NCBI GenBank assembly: GCA_029778235.1
Contig: JAKOQS010000045.1
Coordinates: forward strand, 1-47,095
Length of the DNA stretch: 47,095 nt
Direction: 5' to 3'
DNA from: Chloroflexota bacterium
GTDB lineage: Bacteria > Chloroflexota > Limnocylindria > Limnocylindrales > CSP1-4
Part shown: piece by piece, positions 15,697 to 24,390 of the stretch
How the letters are laid out: every line of letters starts with the position of its first letter
How positions within the stretch are numbered: the stretch's first letter is position 1
Made by a program: the position numbers and the translations under genes
Notes under the pieces: generated by a model
Told to the model about the DNA's origin: nothing
The model's database searches: none
The model's input: the letters and a program-made list of their open reading frames with translations, nothing else

Positions 15697-15731
15697 ATGG
15701 TACCCCGAGCGGCCCGCCGGTCGCCTACGAT
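15697..15731. promoter_or_regulatory. Back-to-back leaderless promoters
   Basis: TACCAT (15702-15697, minus) serves the methyltransferase-like gene and TACGAT (15726-15731, plus) the channel gene. Each lies 7-8 nt from its start codon, so both promoters fit in a 50-bp intergenic space and their -35 regions must overlap. Confidence 0.5.
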
Positions 15732-15738
15732 GCGTCCG

Positions 15739-16776
15739 ATGGCGATGTCCGGGGCGGCCGGCCGCTCGCGATCCACGGCGTCCGGTGCCGGGCCGTGGCG
15801 GTTCCTGCGCGCGTGGCTCCTGGTCGTCGCCGCGGCGTTCGCGGTGGGGACCGCCGGGTACATGGTCATCGGCGGGTGGGACCTGTCGGACGCGTTCTAC
15901 ATGACCGCGATCACCCTCACCACGGTGGGGTTCCGCGAGGTGCGCGAGCTCGACGAGCCGCTGCGGATCTGGACCTCGCTCGTGGCGATCGGCGGCGTCG
16001 CCCTCATCTTCGGGACGGTGGGCATCATCACGGAGGAGCTCGTTCGCGACGCGACGAGCGGGAGACGGGAGGCGAAGCGGGTGCGGGACGAGCTTGCGGA
16101 CATGCGCGGCCACTTCGTCCTCTGCGGGTACGGGCGCGTCGGCTCGACGGTCGCGCGCGAGCTCGTGCACGACGGCCACCGCCTCGTGGTCGTGGACGGG
16201 AACGAGCCGTCGGTGGAGCACGCCCGCCGGGACGGCCACCTCGTCGTCGCCGGCGACGCGACGGACGACGCGACCCTGCTCGCTGCCGGCATCGACCGTG
16301 CGCGCGGCCTGGTCGCGACGATGGACTCGGACGCGAACAACGTCTACGTCATCCTCTCCGCGCGGGCGCTGAACCCGGGGCTGTTCATCGTCGGCCGCGC
16401 GTCCACGCTCCAGGCCGAGGACAAGCTCACGCGCGCCGGCGCCGACCGTGTCGTCTCGCCGTACACGATGGCGGGCCGCCGGCTCGCCGAGCTCGCCAGC
16501 CGGCCACGCGTGGTGGACTTCCTGGACCAGGCGCTCTCGCACGGCCAGCTCGCGTTCTCCCTCGACGAGCTGGCGATCGTCGCCGGCTCCCCGCTGGCCG
16601 ACCGGGACGTGGCCTCGCTGCGGCACGACGGGATCTTCGTTCTCGCGGTCGTCCACGGTGAGTCGGACTACGAGGCGAACCCGCCCGACGGGCGCGTCCT
16701 CCGCATCGGCGAGGTGGCGATCATCTCCGGGCCCCAGGCGGACATCCGCCGCCTCGCCGGGCGCGCCGGCGCCTGA
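15739..16776 (+). CDS. Two-TM potassium channel with RCK (TrkA) domains
   Basis: The 345-residue protein has a membrane helix (about residues 22-44), a pore loop with AITLTTVGFREV (filter TVGF at 62-65), and a second helix (about 76-98). A TrkA-N domain then starts GHFVLCGYGRVGSTVA near residue 122. A TrkA-C domain with HGQLAFSLDELAI follows. This is the MthK-like layout: four subunits form a K+ pore gated by nucleotide or ion binding to RCK domains. The filter reads TVGFREV instead of the usual TVGYGD. ATG 15739 is chosen because TACGAT ends 7 nt before it; ATG 15730 overlaps the -10. Confidence 0.88.
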   Translation: MAMSGAAGRSRSTASGAGPWRFLRAWLLVVAAAFAVGTAGYMVIGGWDLSDAFYMTAITLTTVGFREVRELDEPLRIWTSLVAIGGVALIFGTVGIITEELVRDATSGRREAKRVRDELADMRGHFVLCGYGRVGSTVARELVHDGHRLVVVDGNEPSVEHARRDGHLVVAGDATDDATLLAAGIDRARGLVATMDSDANNVYVILSARALNPGLFIVGRASTLQAEDKLTRAGADRVVSPYTMAGRRLAELASRPRVVDFLDQALSHGQLAFSLDELAIVAGSPLADRDVASLRHDGIFVLAVVHGESDYEANPPDGRVLRIGEVAIISGPQADIRRLAGRAGA

Positions 16777-16790
16777 CCGCTGCCCGCTCC

Positions 16791-17843
16791 CTACCCGGTC
16801 TCCTCGCGGGGACCGGCCGCGGGCAGCGCGCCGCCGCCCTCGACCAGCCAGCATGCCGACGCGTGCCCGGCCCCAAGGTCGAACAGGGGCGGCTCCTCGC
16901 GACGGCATCGGTCGAAGGCTACCGGGCAGCGGGGATGGAAGCGACAGCCGGGCGGCACGTCCGCCGCGTCGGGCGTCTCGCCCGTGAGGATCGTCCGGGA
17001 TGCCCGGATGCCGGTCGACGCCGGGGCGGGGCTCGGGGAGACGCTCACGAGCGCGCGTGTGTACGGGTTCGCGGGCGAGCGGATCACGGCCTCGGCCGGC
17101 CCGGACTCCATGATGCGGCCGAGGTACATGACCGCGATCCGGTCGGCGATGACCCACGCCACCGACAGGTCGTGGGTGATGAAGAGGTACGTGAGCCCGC
17201 GATCCCGCCGCAGGTCCAGCATCAGGCGCAGGAGCTCGGTCCGGATCGAGACGTCGAGCATCGAGACCGGCTCGTCGGCGACGACGAGCTCCGGGCCCAT
17301 GACCAGGGCGCCCGCGATGACCACCCGCTGACGCTGCCCGCCGGAGAGCTCGTGCGGGTAGCGGAAGGCGAAGTCCGTCGCGGGTCGCAGGCCGGCCGCC
17401 TCCAGGGCGGCCATCACGCGCTCCTCCCGCTCCCGGTCCGACCGCGCCAGCCGGTTCACCTGGAGCGGCTCGGCGACGAAGTCGTGGACGGTCTGCTTGG
17501 GGTTCAGCGTCTCGTACGGGTCCTGGAAGATGATCTGGACCCGTCGCCGGTACTCGCGCAGCGCCCGGACGCCCCACAGGTCGGAGACGTCGCGCCCGTC
17601 GAAGACCAGGCGGCCCTCGGTCTGGCGCGTGAGCTTCACGATGACGCGGCCGGTGGTCGTCTTGCCGGAGCCGGACTCGCCGACGAGGGCCAGGACCTCG
17701 CCCTGCCGGATGGAGAGGTCGATCCCGTCCACCGCGCGCACCCAGCCGGCAGGTCGGCGCAGGAGTGCGTCGGTCAGCCCGCCGCGGACCGGGAAGTGGA
17801 CCTTCAGCCCCTCGATGCGGAGGAGGTCGCGCTGGTCGCTCAC
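16791..17843 (-). CDS. Oligopeptide ABC transporter ATP-binding protein (DppF/OppF-like)
   Basis: The 350-residue ATPase has Walker A ALVGESGSGKTTTGR (about residues 48-62), Q-loop FQDPYETLNP, signature LSGGQRQRVV and Walker B LVVADEP with VSMLD. The OppF-type C-terminal extension contains PPGCRFHPRCP. It energises import together with its partner ATPase. It is the last gene of a five-gene operon; its GTG at 17843 overlaps the partner's TGA (GTGA). It converges with the channel gene, with 14 bp between stops. Confidence 0.93.
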   Translation of the reverse strand: MSDQRDLLRIEGLKVHFPVRGGLTDALLRRPAGWVRAVDGIDLSIRQGEVLALVGESGSGKTTTGRVIVKLTRQTEGRLVFDGRDVSDLWGVRALREYRRRVQIIFQDPYETLNPKQTVHDFVAEPLQVNRLARSDREREERVMAALEAAGLRPATDFAFRYPHELSGGQRQRVVIAGALVMGPELVVADEPVSMLDVSIRTELLRLMLDLRRDRGLTYLFITHDLSVAWVIADRIAVMYLGRIMESGPAEAVIRSPANPYTRALVSVSPSPAPASTGIRASRTILTGETPDAADVPPGCRFHPRCPVAFDRCRREEPPLFDLGAGHASACWLVEGGGALPAAGPREETG

Positions 17844-19162
17844 GCGTCCTCCCCGGGGCGCCGGTCCTCGCCGGGGGGCCGGACGGGCGAGATCGAGTGG
17901 TCGAGCGACCCGATGTGCGCGGGTGTCGTGGCGGCCAGCTCCTCGGCCACGACGTCCGCGAACGAGGGCCCGGGCGGGCCCGCCGGCCCGGCCCCGTCGT
18001 CCGGCGTGAGCGGGGCGTCCACGCCGGCCGCGAGGGACGGGACGGGGACCGGCGACCCGTCCGACTCCGGGCCGTACAGGTGGCAGGCGACCCGGACGCC
18101 GGCGAAGGTCGTCTCCGGCGGCACCACTTCCGAGCAGACCGGCAGGACGAGGGGGCACCGCGGATGGAAGCGGCAGCCGGGCGGGGGCGTCCGCAGGTCC
18201 GGCGGCGCGCCCGGGATCACCTCGAGCGTGCGCCGGTCGGCGTGGATGTTGGGGAAGGCGCCCAGGAGCTTCTGCGTGTACGGGTGGCGCGGGCGGGTGA
18301 AGACCTCCGCGACCGGCCCCTCCTCGGCGACGCGCCCGGCGTACATCACCAGCACCCGGTCGCACGTCTCCGCGATGACCGAGAGGTCGTGCGTGATGAG
18401 GATCAGCGAGAGGCCCAGCTCGCGGCGGAGCCGCTCGAGGAGCTCGAGGATCTGGGCCTGGACCATGACATCGAGCGCGGTCGTCGGCTCGTCGCCGATC
18501 ACGATCGCCGGATCGCACGCGAGGGCCATCGCGATCATGGCGCGCTGGCGCATGCCCCCCGAGAGCTCGTGCGGGTATGCGCGGGCCCGCTGGCGCGGGA
18601 TGCCCACGAGCTCCAGGAGGTCGCCGGCCCGGCGATCGGCGTCGGCCTGCGACTGGCCCAGCCGCACGACGATCGGCTCGGCGATCTGCTCCCCGATCCT
18701 CTTGACCGGGTTGAGGGCGTTCATCGCGCCCTGGAAGACCAGCGAGATCTCGCGCCATCGGTACCGGCGGAGCGCCGTGTCCGTCTTGGGCACCAGGTCG
18801 ATCCCGAAGAGCTTCACGCTCCCGCCCATGACCTTCGCGTTGCCGGGCAGGATCCGGATGAGCGCGAGCGCCGTGGTGGTCTTGCCGCACCCCGACTCGC
18901 CCGCGATCCCGAGCGCCTCTCCGTCGCGCAGGGTGAAGCTCACCCCGTCGACCGCCTTGACCGAGCCCGATTCCAGGCTGAAGTGGACGCGGAGGTCCTC
19001 GACGACGAGGAGCGGTGCGTCGGGGTCGGCCTGCTTGGGCAGCGGCCACTGCCGCCGCCCGCGGATCTCGGCCGCGGACGCGGCATCGGCGGCCGGGCCA
19101 GCCGGGAAGGCGTCGGGTGCCGGAGCGCCCACGACGGGCGCGAGGTCCGGTCGGTCGGTCAT
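17840..19162 (-). CDS. Oligopeptide ABC transporter ATP-binding protein (DppD/OppD-like)
   Basis: The 440-residue ATPase has Walker A GIAGESGCGKTTT, Q-loop VFQGAMNALNP, signature LSGGMRQRAMI, Walker B IVIGDEPTTALDV and the OppD-type tail PPGCRFHPRCPLVLPVC. Residues 1-50 form an unusual Pro/Ala-rich N-terminal extension. About 75 residues after the Cys-rich motif form a Pro/Gly-rich C-terminal extension not present in typical 330-residue OppD. Its ATG overlaps the upstream permease stop by 4 bp, so expression is coupled. Confidence 0.92.
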   Translation of the reverse strand: MTDRPDLAPVVGAPAPDAFPAGPAADAASAAEIRGRRQWPLPKQADPDAPLLVVEDLRVHFSLESGSVKAVDGVSFTLRDGEALGIAGESGCGKTTTALALIRILPGNAKVMGGSVKLFGIDLVPKTDTALRRYRWREISLVFQGAMNALNPVKRIGEQIAEPIVVRLGQSQADADRRAGDLLELVGIPRQRARAYPHELSGGMRQRAMIAMALACDPAIVIGDEPTTALDVMVQAQILELLERLRRELGLSLILITHDLSVIAETCDRVLVMYAGRVAEEGPVAEVFTRPRHPYTQKLLGAFPNIHADRRTLEVIPGAPPDLRTPPPGCRFHPRCPLVLPVCSEVVPPETTFAGVRVACHLYGPESDGSPVPVPSLAAGVDAPLTPDDGAGPAGPPGPSFADVVAEELAATTPAHIGSLDHSISPVRPPGEDRRPGEDA

Positions 19163-20109
19163 CGGCGCACCCGCATCCGCGGGTTGAGGACGTCGTCGAG
19201 CGCGCCGCCGACGAGCGTGAACGCGAGGACGACCAGGACGATGCACGTGGCCGGCGGGACGAAGTACCACCACGCCCCCAGGCCCGGCGCACCCGATGTC
19301 TGCGCGGAGTTGAGGATCACGCCCCAGGACGGGAGGAGCGGGTCGCCGAGGCCGATGAAGGAGAGTGTCGTCTCGGTGAGGATCGCGCCGGCGAAGACCA
19401 GCACCGTGTTCGCCACGATGAGGTTCAGCACGTTCGGCATGATGTGCCGCCACATGATGTGGGTCCCCCCGCCGCCGATCACGCGTGCACGCGCGACGAA
19501 CATCCGCTCCTTCACCGAGAGGGCCTGCGACCGGATGATCCGGGCCGTCGAGGCCCAGCTCGTGATGCCGATGACCACGATGATCACGACCAGGGTGGAG
19601 GGGATCCCCATGATCTCCGCCTCCGACCCGATGAGCTCGAGGATGATCGGGGCGAGGATGAGGGCGAGGACGAAGGTGGGGAGGACGAGGAAGAAGTCGG
19701 TGATGCGCATGAGCACTGTGTCCGTGCGCCCGCCGATGTACCCCGAGGCGATCCCGATGACGGCGCCTAGGAAGACCGTGACGACGGTCGCCAGCAGGCC
19801 GATGACCATCGAGATGCGCGCCCCGTGGACGGTCAGGTTCAGGATGCTCCGGCCCAGGTCGTCGGTCCCGAGCGGGAACTCCAGGCTCGGCGGCTGGAGG
19901 GGCTGGCCGGGCGCGGTGATGGCCGTCTGCAGCGGACCGACGAGCAGGTTCGGGAAGAGCGCGAGCAGGGCGAACAGGATCAGCACGCCCACGCCGACCA
20001 CGCCGTCGCGCCGACGCCCGAAGCGCCCGGCGAAGTCCGACCAGCCGCGCAGCCGGAGACGCCATCGCTCGGCGCGGAGCTCGCGGCCCGAGAGCGGCTT
20101 CGCGGTCAC
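19159..20109 (-). CDS. Oligopeptide ABC transporter permease (DppC/OppC-like)
   Basis: The 316-residue permease has a cytoplasmic N-terminus with RFGRRRDGVVGVGVLILF, the usual first helix of OppC. LGTDDLGRSILNLTVHGARIS follows and is diagnostic for DppC/OppC. The coupling-helix region is near VIGITSWASTARIIRSQALSV. About six membrane helices are visible, with ending NPRMRVRR. It starts with GTG, overlapping the upstream permease stop (GTGA). It forms the channel with the DppB-like subunit. Confidence 0.93.
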   Translation of the reverse strand: MTAKPLSGRELRAERWRLRLRGWSDFAGRFGRRRDGVVGVGVLILFALLALFPNLLVGPLQTAITAPGQPLQPPSLEFPLGTDDLGRSILNLTVHGARISMVIGLLATVVTVFLGAVIGIASGYIGGRTDTVLMRITDFFLVLPTFVLALILAPIILELIGSEAEIMGIPSTLVVIIVVIGITSWASTARIIRSQALSVKERMFVARARVIGGGGTHIMWRHIMPNVLNLIVANTVLVFAGAILTETTLSFIGLGDPLLPSWGVILNSAQTSGAPGLGAWWYFVPPATCIVLVVLAFTLVGGALDDVLNPRMRVRR

Positions 20110-21074
20110 GTCCGCACCCGCGGATCCAGGTAGCCGTAGATGACGTCGGCGGCGAGGTTGGCGAGCACGACGGAGATCGAGAGGAGCAGGAAGATCCCCT
20201 GCAGGACAGGGTAGTCGCGCGCGTTGAGGGCGGTGACGGTGAGCGTCCCGATCCCCGGCCAGCCGAAGACGACCTCGACCGTGATCGCCCCCGCGATGAC
20301 ATAGCCCAGGTTGATCGCGATGAGCGTGACGGCGGGCAGCCGGGCGTTCGGCAGGGCGTGGGCGCGGAGCACGCGCCCGTCGGTGAGCCCTTTCGCCTTC
20401 GCCGTCGTGACGTAGTCCTCGGTCAGGGTGTCGATGATCGACGACCGCATGAGGATCGAGTACTGGCCGATGAGGCCGATCGCGACCGTCATGAGCGGCA
20501 GGAACAGGTGCCAGGCGAAGTCCGCGACCTGCTGCGGGAACGACTCGAACCGCGCACCGAGGGAGAACATCCCGCTCGTCGGGAACCAGCCCAGCCCGGT
20601 CGCGAACACGATGAGCAGGATCATGCCGATGACGAAGTACGGCATCGAGTAGAGGACCAGCGAGAACCCGTTGCCGACGTAGTCGACCGGCCCCCCTCTC
20701 CTCCAGCCGGAGTAGGCGCCCAGGCCCAGGCCCACGATGATCGCGATGAGCTCGCCGAGGCCGAAGAGGATCAGCGTCGGCCAGATCCGGTCTCCGATCA
20801 CCTCGGTCACCGGCTTGTTGCTGAACTTGTACGAGGCGCCGAGGTCGCCCCGTGCCGTAGCGGCGATGTACGCCACGAGCTGGTCCGGGATCAGGGGCCG
20901 GTCAAGGCCCCACCGTTCGCGCAGCTCAGCCCGCGCGGCGTCGGGCAGGTTGCGCGCGAGGACCCGGTCCGGCGACCCCGGCATCATCCGGAACAGGACG
21001 AAGTTGAGCAGGACGATGAAGACGATCGTCAGGATCGCCTGGACGATCTTCCGCGCGAGATAGCGGCTACCCAT
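20106..21074 (-). CDS. Oligopeptide ABC transporter permease (DppB/OppB-like)
   Basis: The 322-residue permease starts with RYLARKIVQAILTIVFIVLL, the DppB/OppB first helix. GLDRPLIPDQLVAYIAATARGDLG follows and is characteristic of this subunit. The coupling segment is MRSSIIDTLTEDYVTTAKAKGL, an EAA-type loop. Six membrane helices are visible and the C-terminus YGYLDPRV is typical. The ATG at 21074 lies 88 bp after the binding-protein gene. Together with the neighbours it builds an importer of peptides or other family-5 solutes. Confidence 0.94.
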   Translation of the reverse strand: MGSRYLARKIVQAILTIVFIVLLNFVLFRMMPGSPDRVLARNLPDAARAELRERWGLDRPLIPDQLVAYIAATARGDLGASYKFSNKPVTEVIGDRIWPTLILFGLGELIAIIVGLGLGAYSGWRRGGPVDYVGNGFSLVLYSMPYFVIGMILLIVFATGLGWFPTSGMFSLGARFESFPQQVADFAWHLFLPLMTVAIGLIGQYSILMRSSIIDTLTEDYVTTAKAKGLTDGRVLRAHALPNARLPAVTLIAINLGYVIAGAITVEVVFGWPGIGTLTVTALNARDYPVLQGIFLLLSISVVLANLAADVIYGYLDPRVRT

Positions 21075-21162
21075 CGCACGCCTCGCGGCGCACGCTGGGC
21101 AGCCGCCCCATCCCGTCCCCGCTCATGCGGTCCGTCGGTGCCGCGCCGCGCGCGGGTGGCCC

Positions 21163-23109
21163 CTACTCCTCCTCGCCCGGCCCGCGTCCGCGGGTGGTGC
21201 GTGTCCGCCAGGCGAGGATGCCGACCGTGATCAGCACGATCAGGAGGGCGACCCCGCCGATGAGCAGGAACGTGCCGGTGCTGTCCCCCGGCTGGCCGCC
21301 CGGACCCGGGCTCGCGCTCGGCCCGGGCGTCGGAGCGGTCGTGGCCGGCGCCTCCGTCGCCCCCGGTGCCGGGGACGCCGTCGGCGCCGCCGTCGGCGTC
21401 GGCGACGGAGTGGCCTTCGCATCGGTGAGCAGCGTGTAGTTGAGCGACCCGTTCACGAAGAACGGCGTCCCGTCCTCCGTGGGCTGTGTCTGCCAGTTCG
21501 CGAACTTGTCCGTGTGGAAGGCGTGGAGCTCGTTGTCGTAGTAGAAGATGTGGTATGGCGCCTTGTCGTAGAAGATCCGCTGGAGATCGTCGATGTAGCC
21601 CTTCCGGTCGGGGGTCGTGGGCGCCTCGTTCTGCTTGACGAACGCGGCGTCGTAGTCGGGGTCGGAGAACTGGCTGTCGCTCTGCGACCCGATCGCCTCG
21701 GTCGTGAAGATGTAGAGCAGCGGGTTCGGGTCCGGGGAGCCGCCCCAGCCCCAGATGAACATGTCGTAGTCGGCCTTGTACTGGTCGCCCGCCTCCGGCG
21801 GCAGCAGGATGTCCGTCAAAGCGCCGGAGTCGAACGACTGGCTCTTCACCTTGATGCCGAGCTGGTCGAACCAGCCGGTGATGAAGTCCGCGATGTTCGG
21901 ATAGTCGGCGCTCGAGTTGGGGAAGTAGAGGCGAAGATTGATCGCCTTGCCGTCCTTGTCGAGCCGGTTCCCAGACCCGTCGAGCACGTAGCCGGCCGCA
22001 TCGAGCTTCTGCTTCGCGAGCTCGATGTCGAAGGGCCGGGGGTTCGCCGGGTCGGTGTGGAACCGTCGCTCCCACGGCGGGACCTGCGTGGTCCCCACGA
22101 GCCCGTAGCCCTGGAGGATCCGGTCGACGAGCAGCTGCTTGTCGATGGCATAGCCGAGCGCGTCGCGGAAGGCTGGGTCGCGCAGGGCAGTGGTCGAAGC
22201 GCCGCCGCCGGGGATGTCCTTCTGGTAGCAGTTGAACCCCAGCTGCGTCCACCCGTTCGAGGTGGCGCTGATCGTCACGGTGCCGGGCTCGTTCTTGAGC
22301 TCGTTGAACTGGAGGGCGCTCGGGTTGCGGATGTAGTCGAGCTCGCCCGCCTTGAAGGCCTGGACCATCGTGTCGGTGGCGTCGGGGAAGAACTGGAAGA
22401 TGACCTCGTCGGCGGCGCCGCGGTTCCCCCAGTAGTAGGGATTGCGGGCGAGGCGCGCGTACTGGCCGGTCTTCCACTCGACCACCTGGTACGGCCCGGT
22501 GCCCACGACCGGCGCGTCGTTGGCGAACTCGTTGATCTGCTGGAGGTTCTTGTCGCCCCAGATGTGCTTGGGCAGGATCGGGATGGTCGTCGAGAGCGGG
22601 CGGTCGTTGGGACGCGCAAGCTCGATGACGAGCGTCTCGGGGTCGGGGGCCGTGGCCGAGACCATCGCGGCGTTCTTCACGTCGGGATCCAGGTACCCGT
22701 AGCCGACGCTGTTCCCGTCCTTCAGGGCGTCGATGATCATCTGGAACGTCCAGGCCGCGTCCTCGGCCGTCGCGGGCGTCCCGTCGGACCACTTCATCCC
22801 CGGCCGGATCTTGAACGTCCACGTCTTGCCATCGGCCGACTGGGACCAGGACTCGGCGAACCCGGGGATCGGCTTGAGGTCGTTGCCGAAGCCGACCAGC
22901 AGGTCGTAGTTGAGGTAGAAGACCTCGTAGCCGATGTACTGGTAGGCGTTGAAGGGGTTCAGCGCCTCGAGGTCCTGCGTGGTCCCCACCCTCAGCACGA
23001 GGGGGTCCGCGGCGCGGGCGGGCACCGGCGGACCGGCGACGAGCAGTGCGCTCAGTGCGAGCGCGAGAGCCGCGAGACGCGCGAGGCGGGATCCGGCGGT
23101 CGATCGCAT
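21163..23109 (-). CDS. Family-5 solute-binding protein with C-terminal membrane anchor
   Basis: The 648-residue protein has a signal peptide with likely cleavage after ARA (about residue 32) and no lipobox Cys. The mature part shows the SBP_bac_5 pattern: DPLVLRVGTTQDLEALNPF, then ESWSQSADGKTWTFKIRPGMKWSDG and VVGTGPYQVVEW. Near the end, a Thr/Pro/Ala-rich stretch (about 50 residues) leads to a membrane helix (about 613-634) and a basic tail. It is therefore held at the outer membrane face by its C-terminus, unlike the usual lipid-anchored binding proteins. It is the first gene of the transporter operon. GAGAGGAG precedes the ATG. Confidence 0.93.
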   Translation of the reverse strand: MRSTAGSRLARLAALALALSALLVAGPPVPARAADPLVLRVGTTQDLEALNPFNAYQYIGYEVFYLNYDLLVGFGNDLKPIPGFAESWSQSADGKTWTFKIRPGMKWSDGTPATAEDAAWTFQMIIDALKDGNSVGYGYLDPDVKNAAMVSATAPDPETLVIELARPNDRPLSTTIPILPKHIWGDKNLQQINEFANDAPVVGTGPYQVVEWKTGQYARLARNPYYWGNRGAADEVIFQFFPDATDTMVQAFKAGELDYIRNPSALQFNELKNEPGTVTISATSNGWTQLGFNCYQKDIPGGGASTTALRDPAFRDALGYAIDKQLLVDRILQGYGLVGTTQVPPWERRFHTDPANPRPFDIELAKQKLDAAGYVLDGSGNRLDKDGKAINLRLYFPNSSADYPNIADFITGWFDQLGIKVKSQSFDSGALTDILLPPEAGDQYKADYDMFIWGWGGSPDPNPLLYIFTTEAIGSQSDSQFSDPDYDAAFVKQNEAPTTPDRKGYIDDLQRIFYDKAPYHIFYYDNELHAFHTDKFANWQTQPTEDGTPFFVNGSLNYTLLTDAKATPSPTPTAAPTASPAPGATEAPATTAPTPGPSASPGPGGQPGDSTGTFLLIGGVALLIVLITVGILAWRTRTTRGRGPGEEE

Positions 23110-23164
23110 GGTGGCTCCTCTCCGACCGCGACGCGCCGGGACGCAAGCTCGCCACGGAGGCCGA

Positions 23165-23200
23165 CGTCCCCGCTCCTCCTGCGGGGACGCCCCGAGTGTA
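23165..23200 (-). promoter_or_regulatory. Operon promoter and 5'-end hairpin
   Basis: On the minus strand TACACT (23200-23195) predicts a start near 23188. A perfect 9-bp hairpin CGTCCCCGC/GCGGGGACG at 23189-23165 would then form at the very 5' end of the message. Its 7-nt loop is AGGAGGA, a Shine-Dalgarno-like sequence. The remaining leader of about 55 nt ends in the real ribosome site. A 5' hairpin could protect the operon mRNA; the loop could bind 16S rRNA. Confidence 0.4.
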
Positions 23201-23329
23201 CGCGCCGCCGCGGAGGAGCGTCGGGGAGCGGCGAGGGGAAGGGCGCGGGCCGTGCGCCGGCCGTGCGCCGCGCGGAGCGGCACCCCGGGACGAACGCCAA
23301 GGCGCCCGGGCCTCGGGCGGGACCGCGAC

Positions 23330-24292
23330 TCAGCGCCGGGCGTCGCCCCCGTGGACGCCGCGCGCCATCGGGTCACGCTCGTCGGGCTGCGCCTTGCCGA
23401 GGGCCTGCGCCATCGCGCGGACGTGGACCGCGACCGACCCGCAGCACGACCCGATGTACCCGATCCCCAGCTCGCGCGCCTTCACGGCGAACTCCGCCAT
23501 CGCGGCCCTTGGCAACTGCAGCGGGTCCAGCGAGAACGGGAACTCGGGGAGCGACGTGAAGTCGGGACGTCCCGGCGGGGTCTGGTACGCCACCGGCTGG
23601 CAGGCGATCGGCACCGGCACCGCCTCGCGCATCTGGGCAGCGATCGGGAGCAGCTTCACCGGGCCGCGCAGGCAGTTGACGCCCACCACGTCCGCGCCAT
23701 GGTCCACGAGCACGCGGGCGCACTCGGCCGCGCCTTCGCCCTCGCGCGCGACCGGCTCCTCCTCGAACGCCATGGTGACCACGACCGGCAGGCCGGTGGC
23801 CTTCGCGCGCTCGGCGCAGATCCGCGCCTCCCCGAGCCAGGCGAACGTCTCGCCGATCACGAAGTCCACGCCCACCGCCACCATGTCATCCAGCTGCCGA
23901 TCGAAGGCCGCCCGCACGTGATCGGCCGACCGGCGGTCGTCCGGGGCGTACGCGCTCGTGGGGCTGAGGGTCCCGGCCACCATCGCGTCGCCCTCGCGCG
24001 CGACCTGGCGGGCGATCCGTACCGCCTCGCGGTTGATCTCGTCCACCTCGGCCGCGAGCCCCGCGGCTGCGAGGCGATCCTCGCCGGCGTAGAAGGTGAG
24101 CGCCTGCAGCACCTCGGCGCCCGCGTGGAGGAACTCGCGATGCAGCTCGACGAGCGCCTCGGGATGGACCACGGCCACCTCGGGCGTGAACGTGCCTGCG
24201 CGCACCCAGCCGCGTCGCTCCAGCTCCAGCAGGTATCCCCCATCCCCGAGGACGGGGCCGGCGGCGAGTCGTTCGAGGAGCCCGGGCTGCAT
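23330..24292 (-). CDS. Homocysteine S-methyltransferase family protein
   Basis: The 320-residue TIM-barrel protein belongs to PF02574. The zinc-ligand Cys residues are in VGVNCLRG (about residue 208) and the GSCCGS near residue 288. GDGGYLLELERRGW replaces the usual GD/GGMG.-type N-terminal motif, and QALTFYAGEDRLA follows. Family members transfer a methyl group from betaine, S-methylmethionine or dimethylglycine-related donors to homocysteine in methionine synthesis. The closest subfamily looks like BHMT-type, but the donor is not determined. The ATG has GGGAGGG just upstream and a TACGAT -10 at 24331-24326. No SAM or cobalamin riboswitch was seen in its leader. Confidence 0.88.
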   Translation of the reverse strand: MQPGLLERLAAGPVLGDGGYLLELERRGWVRAGTFTPEVAVVHPEALVELHREFLHAGAEVLQALTFYAGEDRLAAAGLAAEVDEINREAVRIARQVAREGDAMVAGTLSPTSAYAPDDRRSADHVRAAFDRQLDDMVAVGVDFVIGETFAWLGEARICAERAKATGLPVVVTMAFEEEPVAREGEGAAECARVLVDHGADVVGVNCLRGPVKLLPIAAQMREAVPVPIACQPVAYQTPPGRPDFTSLPEFPFSLDPLQLPRAAMAEFAVKARELGIGYIGSCCGSVAVHVRAMAQALGKAQPDERDPMARGVHGGDARR

Positions 24293-24325
24293 CGGCCCTC
24301 CCGTCGTGCGTCGCGAGGTCGGGCG

Positions 24326-24331
24326 ATCGTA
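24326..24331 (-). promoter_or_regulatory. -10 element TACGAT of the methyltransferase gene
   Basis: TACGAT on the minus strand predicts a leader of about 28 nt that contains the GGGAGGG ribosome site. Confidence 0.4.
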
Positions 24332-24390
24332 GCAGCGGCGCACTGGCGCCGGAAGTGCCCGCGGCCCGGCGCGCAGGGGCCGACCGGACG

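Noticed and set aside
23230..23260. Short GCCGTGCGCCG direct repeat as a mobile-element trace
   Set aside because: Only 11 bp and adjacent; expected by slippage in GC-rich DNA.
21514..23559. 681-residue plus-strand frame opposite the solute-binding protein
   Set aside because: Low-complexity Val/Arg/Asp-rich mirror of a clear SBP gene with an operon context.
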